A stretch of 64,000 nt of DNA, taken from Panopea generosa (Eukaryota; Mollusca; Bivalvia; Adapedonta; Hiatellidae). Numbering within the stretch: the first letter of the stretch is position 1; every line of letters starts with the position of its first letter. The notes beneath the pieces are model-generated. The model was not told where the DNA came from and made no database searches. It saw only the letters and a program-made list of their open reading frames with translations. Below are positions 42,001 through 54,000 of the stretch, piece after piece. The DNA is taken from NCBI GenBank assembly GCA_029582155.1, contig CM055897.1, forward strand, positions 9,972,482 to 10,036,481, in the 5' to 3' direction. The translations under genes were made by a program, and so were the position numbers.

Positions 42001-45000
42001 CCCCATGTTCCGTTGTGTAACAATTCTACTCTACCTTCACTGGGAAATAGACCGCCTCTAAGACGTAAATTTGTACCATCTTCATGATCTGGAAACATGT
42101 GATGATGATATAGAAAATGAATGGTGGTTATTTACACTGGCTCAACTTATGACGACGGGAGAAGAGAGATATTTAGTGCACCGGTAAACCGGGGTATGCT
42201 CCTTAATGGCGTATTTTTCTGCTGGATGTTCGAAGGCGGTGACTATTGTTATCACGTCTTATCTACTTATCATACGCATTACAGCAAAAACCTATATTGA
42301 ATGGGAAAGTCAATTAAGATGTTGTTCAAATAACAGAAAACATTAAGATATTTTGCAAGTACTTCTATAAGTTGTAAACCAGTGTAACAAAACGTTCAAC
42401 ATTTTAATAAAGACATTTGAAACATATTAATGATACATGTAGCATAGAATTATGTTGCTGTTCTTTTTCAAAATTGGTTTTCATTTTCCAAAATGTCTTT
42501 GGGGGATTAATCAATATGCTTTCAACTGAATTTTAAAACAAATTAATCATCTTTATTTTTTTTCCAAAATCGTTGAACTAATATTAAATTTGTGGTTTGT
42601 TTTCAAAGATCGAAAATACATTTGGCTGAAACAATCATCCAAACAATAAATGATAATAATAACATCTATCATCTGTAGCCTAATAATTATTTATAATCGT
42701 AGTGTTTTGACTTTTTTTTTTTGGAATTGGTTTCTATCCTACAGGTACACTTTGGTGAAAATTAAAACGAAAAATCCAAAATGGACCTGTTATTTTATCT
42801 GATTTCACATATTACTCCTTTCTAACTTTGAATGTACTAAGTCTAAAAAGAACTGATAGATGGGACAAATGAGATTCTTGACAAAAAAGAAGTCCTCTTA
42901 CTGGGCAACAATAGCCTCGATATTGGAACATTATAAAAACATTGCTAATATGGATCATCATTTCAAATCTAAATACATTTGGTTAGTCAGTGTTTTTGAA
43001 ATTCACAATATTATCCATTTTCGGGCCACTGCTGGAACCTTATGTATATCAAATAGTGTTTTAATGACTCGGTCTCAACTGTAGTTACTCATCAATGGTT
43101 CAACCAACAAATGGTTCAAATTGATTTAAAAACATGTTTTATAATAAATGTTTATTTGGCCCCAACAATTAAGTATAGATACTAGTATTTTATATGAGAG
43201 ACATAATTAAGTGGAAATCTGTCCGGAGAGCAATTTCAAGAAAAGTTAATGACGGATGACGGGCGGACGGCGAATACAGGGAAATCAAAACTCTCACATG
43301 TGAGCCTTCTGCACATGAGAGCTAGTTCTGCCCTTGTCTAAAACAGAAACGAATTTCTAGGTCTGTACACAGACTGGGTATATTTAACTTCTTATTGGCA
43401 CCGTGTAGATATATAAGTTGCATCAATAGTTTTAAGTGAAAGCTTCCTTTATATAAGTCTCGTGTTTAGTTTTAAGACAATTAACCACTTTCCAAATATT
43501 ACAGCTTTCCCTTACAAGAAATAACCTTGCTATTTGCAGCTGTTAAATGCGCCATGTACGTTAACTCAGTGTTGTTATTATTGGATCGTAGATTGTCTCT
43601 CATAATCTATACCAGAACCTGATATCCTCGGAATCAGGAATATAAACTACCAATGAAAAAGCAGGGAATTCTATGCCTGTCCTACAATTCATAGCAACTA
43701 AACGCTTACGTAATTGTAACGTCACTCAAACGTTCAGTTGAAGCAGTTAACCAATCAACGTGCCCTAAGGTGGTTTTCCCAGCATTGCTATTTAAAGGAC
43801 CCAATCAGGAGAGCTTGGTCTGTACTACAGATTATAACCACCAATGAACAGTCTCAGAAAAAAGTTAATAATGCATGATATCAAATACATAATGTTGTTA
43901 TATCAACATCCCAAGAAAATGACTGTTAAATATGGAAATCTTAATTCGCTTACATTACATTCCGGGCTAGGCACTTGCGATATTTCGTCATGGATCACTA
44001 GATTGGACAAGTTTATGTAGTCTTGCAGAAGAACTAGTTATAGTGTGTGCAAGGTAAAGGTGATAATGTTTCACAACATTAGATTTCGAAGTTTTCAACC
44101 TTGAGTGCTTACCTCTACAGCTTACACCAGCCACATTAAAACATGAATTTCCACCTTGTTCGTCATCGTAGTCACATTCCAGAAGAGACGTCTCATCTCC
44201 AGAACATTTAACATTGTATATCCCAATACCAATCGTTCCTCTTCCAAAAAAGTCTTTCTGACTTCTCGCAAAGTACCTACAATGTGCACTGTATTATACA
44301 AAGCACTACCCTTATAATACTAAGTCGAATCCTGTTTTGTCAAACTATAGGTTATCCCAGAGTAAAATGTGTGTGCCCATTTCTTCTTGTTTACAATAGA
44401 AATCACATTATTTATATCCAACTACTGGTTCTGAGCTTCTGGACTTTGAAGTAAACTGTATTCCACAATTATGATAAAAACACATTTACTTAATACTTGA
44501 TGTTTCGGTAATAAAATAAATATTGACTCAGCAAATATACGTATATATGAGAATAATTCAACAAATTTATTGACAAGACTTCTGCCATCGTGCCTGGCTA
44601 CAATGCAAACTAACTAAGCATAAAATACTATTTACTCATCCACCTCATTAGAAACGGTCATACTTGTACTAGGATTTAACACATAACACTCCTTGAAGAT
44701 AGGGACAATTCACATACACAAAAGGAGAGACTTGGAATGACAATCTTTGGATCTATATTTAGATGCAGTTCACATGGTAGGATATATACATAAGGATAAT
44801 TTTGAACACTTAGACGTTAATCATCAGACAAAAATACGGTGAGTGCGCATAGCTACAACATAAAACGAGAATATAATAGTATGATTCGAGACAATAGGCA
44901 TTCCCTCGGAATAATAGTTTTGTTTTAACTGACCTCAATGAAAGTAAATCGATGCGTATTATTTTACACAAATACCATAAGGAATATAAAGTAAGACAAG

Positions 45001-48000
45001 GCGCAAAGTATTGTTAAATTGTGTCGTTTACATTGTCATATTTATTTCTGCATGCCAAACGGTTACAGTCACATCAAGTAAATTCATTTAAAAGAAAGAA
45101 ACCAGAAAAGGTTCCAGAGAGTCATTTTGGTAAGAAAAACATCCTTTTGGACAGATGTTTTCTATTTGGCCAAAGGTTATAGTAATAAACTGTAACACTG
45201 TACTCACGTTGGAAGACCCAGCATGCTACAGACGACCATTGCCTCGCGGCGATCCCACTTTGTATCGCACACTGATGTCCATTCACCGTTGATTTTAAGT
45301 TCGACTCTTCCTTCATAGACATATCGACCCCCTCGCAACCTGACGCTAGCGTTCGTCTCTGTTTCTTTATCTATGATACATACATGTTTAACATCATTTA
45401 GTAAACCAGAAATGAAAACCTTCCACATGTCGACTTTACCAACATGATTATATAGGCTAGTCTTCTTTGTTGCACCACTATAGTTAAATCCACAAATGCG
45501 TTCTAAAAATGTTTTAGGAGTAGACCTGTATGTACATGAAGTACGATAATATACATTATATGCATTGGTGTTCCTCACGAAGTTTAAATTTATAAATAGA
45601 ATATATTCTGAAAACAGATTTATTATATTAGGTATTAATACGTACCATGTATGTACATATTATTTTTAATTGTGCATGTGTTATATGAAATGAATTCTCA
45701 ACCATGGTTAATGTTCTATCTAGTACAATTACAACTGCAGGTATATAAACTGAGGTATCATTACGTAGCGTTAAGCTGTTATTTAATTTCAACAATTAGC
45801 TGGTATGTATATTAACCATAATTTGTTTAAGACTGTCTTGCAAAGTAATTTTGGTTGAAACTGCTTCTTCGTCATGATAACAAATAGCTCTTAAAGTTCG
45901 ATAGTACTTTTCTATTCAGATAATGATCACTTTAAAGGAAATACATATGGATTTTTCATCATTTTAAAATTGCCTAAAAACAAATTTCCTAATATATCAT
46001 GGCTTTATATACTCACTGACCCCGTATTGCTGAATGGATATCTATTTACTTAAATACTATATTTTCAAGGTTTCCTAACTTTGTAACATAAATTGCGAAA
46101 TATTAAAAGAGTGACATGGTGTTATTTTAATTTCAATTTGATCCTAATATATAAACGTAATAAAAGTGTTTCATTTTCGAAAGAGTCCTTATGACGTTTC
46201 GGAGATCGTCAAACAGTATTTAAGTGCTATATTGTTAGAATAGTAGTTTCGTTTCAAGTTTACCATTCCAATTTAAATATCGACTTTGACCAATTTTTGT
46301 AGGGTTTGACATACGAAACCATACAGATTTTATTCATTAATGGTAATGGGATACTTTTCATCCATTTCAAAAATAAATTTAACTTTAAAGATCTTTTTTA
46401 TGATACTCCCTTTAAGTGTACAGCCAAATAATATGAAATATGCTTTGACGGTAAAAGAGTAAGTTTTAACTACATGTAGGGTCATGTAAAATAATACACT
46501 ATAAATGATATGCTAGAAGAGTGAAAAGACATTCATCAGACGTAAATAATAAAATGTTTGTTTTACCTTCAGGATCAATGTTCCCACACTTCACGCCCGC
46601 AGCAATGGTATTTGTACACTCGGCCTCATCCCAATTTACTAGTTCACAGTCCCTGAGAGATCGTTCCGTGCCATTACATTGAACGCTGTTCAATACATGT
46701 AACAGTTTACCTTCCCCAAACCGACCATCCACAACTGCTGTCACATTTTGACTTATATCCAAATTACAAAATCAATATTATATTATTATCTGATAACACA
46801 TTAAAATATGTTTAAACTCGTAATGTAACGTCTTAATAGTTTCTAATTAGTCACTTTCTAATTAAGAATGAGATAAACTAATAAAACATATATACACTGA
46901 AACGATACAAAACTCAAATGTGTTTTGTGTGGTACCTTAAATGCGTTACATCAAGCAAGTTATACTTTGTATTTTGTATATTGAATTGTTCAACGACATT
47001 AGCAAAGACTACGCAACGCTGGCACGACAGTAGATAGATCACGAAGCGGGTGGCCACTCGTACGAAGGTCCTGCAAAACGTTTTGTCATTTTGGTTGGAT
47101 TTCTGAAGTGCAGCGTTTTATCAAAAATATTTTTATTGCAAATGACGCCCTGTCAAGACCGTACCATACATCAGTTTACCCACGGGATCGGTTCCATACT
47201 GCCATTGAGACGGCCTTAAACAATGGTACACACAGCATCAGAAAACATCAAGATACTGTAAGAAATCGATTACGTAAGTTTGGCTATAGACCATACGGTG
47301 GAACACCATTAATGCCACGTCGAAGGCAAAGGATAAACTTACGCGATACTGATTTGACTATGGATTTTAGATAGTTTCGTTACCTCGGTTGTCCTGCAGC
47401 GGTAATACGTTGAACTATTATGAATGCAATTCTGGAATTATATTCTCTAAAAACTACTATTAAACGAAAATTTGACAATTTCCGATTTGAAATACATGTC
47501 ATTGAAAATACCAAATAAAATTTGCTATGCGTTTCGTTTTCGTTTCAGTACAATATGGCGAGCCTAATGATGTGTTATTTTTAATGAAATAAAAGAGATT
47601 TGTTTTCAAATTTTTCAAGCGGTGTAAGGAGTTATTGGCGGAAGGACTGGTAGTGCATCGATAGATTTATACATGCAAGGTTGTTCTCTGCGAGTAAAGT
47701 TCAAGCTCCAATAGGTCGGTTTTGTTACTGACCGTTCAAACACCGTGACTCCTGTTGTCATTTCTTTTGCATGGACATGTATTTAATGGAAGATCTTACA
47801 TGAGTGCGCATTTATAATTGAATTCATTAAAACGTATATAAAAATATATCATGCGAAGGTCTACCGAACGTTATATCATTTGTTACAACGCGTTTAATAC
47901 ATTTAATCACAATTGAGCACGAATGTAAGACATCACTCAGGAATGATTACATTTACAATTTATTTAACAGATTAACTCTATCAGGAACGAAAACAAATAT

Positions 48001-51000
48001 TTGTTTCCGTAATTCATCGTATGACGCAACGTCACAAAACAACGTCATTTCTCAATGACAATATAATTAATATATTCGAGAAAGTCGGACGAAGCTAAGC
48101 ATTTAAAGCATGATAAGCCGAAAACATCGAGCGATGAATCGGAAGTGATAGTAAACTAGGTTAAAATAAACAATATGGCAAGGGTTGATTGCACTCCTGT
48201 ATCGTGACTTATGTGATAATTGTAATTAAATTGCATATTCTATAGAGAATAGTTTCGTTAATGTGTACTCTGTTTTGGTGGATGTGTCCTTTAAAAACTC
48301 CTTTTCCTGTCGATCATATATATATATCGTTATTTTCCCTTCTTCGGTATATTTGTATTATACTGTTTATAATCATTCTGAACTTGATTGCGTTCGTGCT
48401 GTTGTGGTGACTGTGTTCCTTGAACCAACATTTTTTGTTAAACCTTTACTTTCTTAGTATTATACAATTTAATATTTAGCAGAATTTAATGTTTGGACAC
48501 TGCGATGTTGAGCAAGTTTATAATTGGAACAGATTCACAATCATGAAATGATATAATCTATACCTGGGCTTCCCTAGTATCCTACATACGGTCATGGCGG
48601 CGACCGTGTTCCAGGAATCAGCACAAATTGTTCCCCATAAATCATATTTGAACTTATGTTCAATTCTGCCTTCGTTGATATGGCTACCGTTTACCAGTTT
48701 CAAGTTGGCAGAGTTTAATATCCAATTCTACAAGTTGTATTTAATATTGAAAAGACATACCATTCATTTCGTTATATTAGTAAGCTATGACAACTTTGAA
48801 TTAAAGAAAAGTCACTATAAAGTGGCAAATATCATATTATACAAAACAAAACGAAAACATATTTCAATGGGTTGTTTATTCGAACAGTACTTACCAGGAA
48901 ACACGCTCGTAATCTAAAATACTGGCTTATTATTTGCCGTTAAGCAGATTCGATTAACCATAGGAAGCTGTCAAGAACTATTATTTTAGCTTAATAATTT
49001 ATTTAATTACATGTCTTTACTTAAAAACATAAAAGTGTACCCAAGGGTCTCGTACACCATGTGAATAATTGAAAAGTAAGTCAAATCATGAATATAAAGG
49101 GCTGACATCAGGTTTTCAGATGTAAGCACATTACATAAGTATTCCAGAAAATGTATTTTACTCAATAGACGCACTTTTTCACGCTACTGTCATTTTATGC
49201 CTTTCCCACAATTCATAGCAATATAACGCTTAATAAAATGTGACGTAATTCAATTATTCATTTGAAACAATTGACCAGTCAGCGTGCTCAAATATGGCTT
49301 TTTCAACATTGCTTTTAACGGACCTTATTGGAAGCTTGTTCTGTGCTATAGACTCTCGGCTAACTGCAATACATAATTCAATTTCAAAATCGCATTCTTT
49401 CGTAGTTCTTATCAAATTCAATCGAAGTATAATTTTTCGCACATTTCAACACATTAATATGATCTTAATGATAACTTTTAATAGCCAAGAGATGTTTCAT
49501 TTCAACATACAAATAACGGTGACAAATACGCGGAACGTAACAAATGCAACGTATCGTTTATTTTTATTACTAGCGTATTATTTAAAACAAGCAAAACAAG
49601 CAATTGTTGTACACATGACTACCGAAACTTTACCTGGAGTACTCGAGTGCCTGAAATAACAGTATCCAAACGTGGTTGTGTTTGTACTTTCACCGTGCAT
49701 TGCTTTAACCGGTCGACCAATCGATAAGGTAACATCAATCGTCTCAAATCTCTCTATAGATGGACAATTCTCATTTCCGATCTTAGAATATGAATATAAG
49801 ATTCAATTAATCGACACTCTCAATATACAGTAAACGTAATCCATGTGGTTAGAACAATGCACGTGGTTAGAACAATACACGTGGTTCTAATATTCTAATC
49901 ATTTAATTATCATCTATGTAAATCACATTAATAAATATATCAATTGATGGTAGTACAAAATACATGTATATGACTGTTCAATTAAATGCTTTACAAGAGA
50001 CCGTCACAGGACTAGCAATAATTTAATTATTCGATGATAACTCTCTGTGAAATACTACATGTTTATCTATTAAAACGATTCAATAACAAATATCTGACGA
50101 GACAAACATATATTGCACAATTTAAACTTATTCTATTTTATCGAATATCTCCGCTGATCAGATCAGAAGATCTAAGCAGGACGGTAGTGAAGTGGATAAA
50201 GTGTTGGCCGCTCAAGCAAGAGGTTGCGGGTTCGATATTCTTCTCGACTCGATGCCTAAAAACAACACTCGGTATTTGTTTTACCCAAGAATTATAATCG
50301 AGTGCAATTTAAATAAGCTTTGGGCTTTCTTCGAAGTATAAACAAGATCAGATGACACAATATTATTCAAAATAAACGTCCTCAGAATGAAGATTTGCAC
50401 GTTTATATAGGCTTTGTTGATAAACCGTATTACACCAGGAAAATACCAGATTGGCGTTTTAGTAGTTTAGTATTTATATTTTATCTGTACTTATTGATAA
50501 AGACATATGTTTGTGTATTCTATTCATACTGTGCCAAATTTGAAATCACGAAACTAAAGGATATAACATGAGTGCACGCTAGTTATTGAATTATGAAATG
50601 AATTGGCAACCATATATTAGGTAAGGCTCTGTCGAGTATTGCCAACGCAAATAATAAATTAGCACAAATGTAAGGTATATTTTATCATTCACAACGGTGG
50701 AGTTATATATTCGTTGATAACTTCAATTATAATCGCACCATTTATCCGATCTAGCTGAAACTTGAATGTGTTGTTTGGTACTAATGACGTCATCAATACA
50801 TAAATAATACAAATATTGTCATATGAAACGCTCAGTGGTTTAATTAAAATGGACGACGGCATTATTCCAGAATAGCGTAAACTTGGGTAAAACGTCAAAC
50901 GAAGTACAATAGGTCTGCGAACTGTTTAAGGGAAGTCGGCTCTTTCAAAAAATGCTGACCACAAGATATATCAAGTAACGGTAGGATGACAGTCAAAAAT

Positions 51001-54000
51001 GATACTTGCTGCTGCCGAAAAAATACAATAAAAACTGAGAGGTTGGATGAAAAATAGACGAACAACTGTCAGGCAAGTAGCGGGTGCCTTTGACATAAGC
51101 TATGGTATGTCTCAAGACATTTTAACAAACATGTTATAAATGATGCGTGTTTCAGAACGATTTGCATCGCGTCCGCTAACCCGGAATAGAAGGGATTCGG
51201 ATAAATATATGCCTAGAATTTCTCAAAAAATATTCTAAGCAAGAGAAAAGTGATGAAACATGGTTCCATTTCTATGAACATGAAAGTAAACAACACAATT
51301 CGATAGTGCAGGACAAAAGTTCCTCATCCCCTGTAAAAGCTAAACTAAAGTTATGTCGTTACATTTTTATGATAACAATGGAATCAGACTAAATCACATG
51401 GTATCTAAGAAAACTACATTCATCGGGGAGTTATGCACATGTACTACGGGTTCTACCTAAAAGGGCGATTAGAGTTAAGAACCCAGAGTTTGTAAGGTCG
51501 GAAATTTTAGTTCGCCAAATTAATGGCCAGTGCACGATAGTAAACTTGTGAACGACACGATGCACGAGTCAGGCACCAGAACACTATCACATCCGGACTA
51601 AAGGCCAGATGTCGAGATTTGGCTAATTGTCACTTCTTCTTGTTCAAAAATGTAAAAAATAAAATACTTGGAAGAAAATTGGAATCCTGCGAAGAATTAG
51701 GTCACGCAAAAACAGAGGCGCAGAGTATGGTGTTACGAGAAGGCCTACATCACGCATTTGATGCGTGGATGTCGAAGAGGTCGTACTTCGGAAAGCATAA
51801 CCATCAAATGTGTGTAAACGTACTTGTTTAAAAGTTACCTATTTGTTAAAGAATATTTTTATCACACCTTAATTTTTCAGATTACCTCTATAAGAAACGA
51901 GAAAGAATCAGGCAAATTAGTATACGCATTTGAATAAAGAAATTACCTACTTACTTACCTTAAGGAACGCAAACGGTGTAAATCCGAGTACAAAGTCTGT
52001 TGAGGACTGTTCTACTCTGCGACATATCGATAACTGTAAATACCCTAAATTAAAGTGTAGTCTTGTAGTTAATAATAAAGTATATAAAGCATTAACAGCA
52101 GTTTCACTACTTAAATAAAGAATCAAGATACTGAGCAGTCAAGGGACTTAGCATCCACAACACTATAAGGGCATATTACAATACCAAACTAATGTTTTAG
52201 TTTTATAATCAAATCTTATCAGTAGAGTAGAAAAAAAAAAATAATTTCCGAACTGTAACTTAGTTTAATATTCATTTAAATATGTAAATATTTTATTTCA
52301 AAAACTACATTTTCCACAAATGTATATGTTAGACTTCTACATGTACTTACCATCTCCATTTTCGAGTTTACTGAAGTGTATCAGCGGCAGGTGGCCGTCA
52401 GAGTTCCAGAACTTCAACGAAGGAAGGACAGCTGTATAGTTGTAAACCTCGAACCCTTGTGGATAAACAATAATCATGCAATAAATGCAGAATCTGGATA
52501 CAATTAAACACATTTTGTTTTCCAGTGTTTATGAAAAATTGTCAAAATTTAATGAAAGTTGTAATATTAATTGAGATTAAAACAGCAGGGGAACTTGTGT
52601 TAAAAGTGATATTTATTTTTAACTATTTCTTTAAAAGGATAACTTAGATAAAGAAGCCTGGAAACTTCTGGCAAGGAGATCGATGATAACCCTGGTCCAT
52701 GCTGTGCATGTATCTGCTTCAAGGTGCAGAAGCAATTAAAACATATGAATACTTTAAAACCGATTGCTAGACACAGCGAATCCATGCACAATTCCAATAG
52801 CGATATTTGTTTCGTGGGGAAGGAAATGCTGTCCATATAAATTGGTATTTAAAGATAATGTGCATGGGGGCTATGGGAGAAATGAGTGCAGATTAGTTCA
52901 GGTACTGGGATATATAATTGACTACTTAATGTACTTCTGAAGATAGGCAAGGAAACGGAAACACCTGCATTAATTGTATTTTTTGCTAAGTACTGTTATA
53001 TGTTGGCGTCTGTTATAAGAGTAATCAAATATGAGTTTAATATCATCACAGATACATGCTACTTTCAGTTTCGCTACCTTTATGCCACACGCGATAGAAA
53101 ACTTTACTTTTGTAAATATAACATATGAAATCCTTTTTTTATTATATACTGAACAGAACAGCTAACCAGCCACCTGACATTTTATATACCTGACATTTTA
53201 TGATTTTTTTTAAAAAGTATTAAAGTAATTTTCCTGACTTTTGGACATGAATGAGAAAGAATATTTAGGCTAAAGGTGTATATTCAATACAAGTTGTAAT
53301 AACGCTACTCAATAATTTGACGAAAATATTGGAAATAAGAAAAGGGCGGGTTAGCTGTTCTGTTCAGTATTATTGCAGGGCAAAAGAAGTTGTGCAGAAA
53401 TGTCAGCTCGTCCACAATAGAATCTCCATGACTGAAACCTTACTGGAATGTGAATGAATAAATTGTTATCTCGAAAGAAATCTCACATTTGTTTAAAGAG
53501 GAGTACTTCACAAGCTTTATCAATACCGTTTAGAAGCAAAATAAATCTGTAATTGTCAAAGAGAAACGGATCCCCTTTCTTAAACACTGCCGAGATATAT
53601 GCTTCTTTTCATTTTTTTTTCTGTTTAGTAACACACAAAGAGACTTTTATATGCCATTAGCAATTTATAAGCATATTTCATACAGGTTTGCATTTTAAAA
53701 AAAGAAATTTAATGAGTTTACTTTTTCATCTTCATCAAATATTATTGAAACTTTATCATTAAAAGGAGGTAGATATGGTTCATCATTATGATTTAAGGAT
53801 GTTCAACAATCTTTTGTTGAGATGGGATGTGAAAGGTTTCGATATATATTTTTAAGAACACCTTATAGACAAATATCTTTTTTCTCTTTACTTGTTTGCG
53901 CTCTGTACTTCCAAGGATCATTTAAAACGGCAATACTTTTTGCAGGTATTCCCAACGAAACATACACCAATATTACAAAATGTATGATTGCTAATGGCAT

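Noticed and set aside
47108..47374. 88-codon plus-strand open frame as a small host gene
   Set aside because: It reads as the helix-turn-helix part of a Tc1-like transposase relic.
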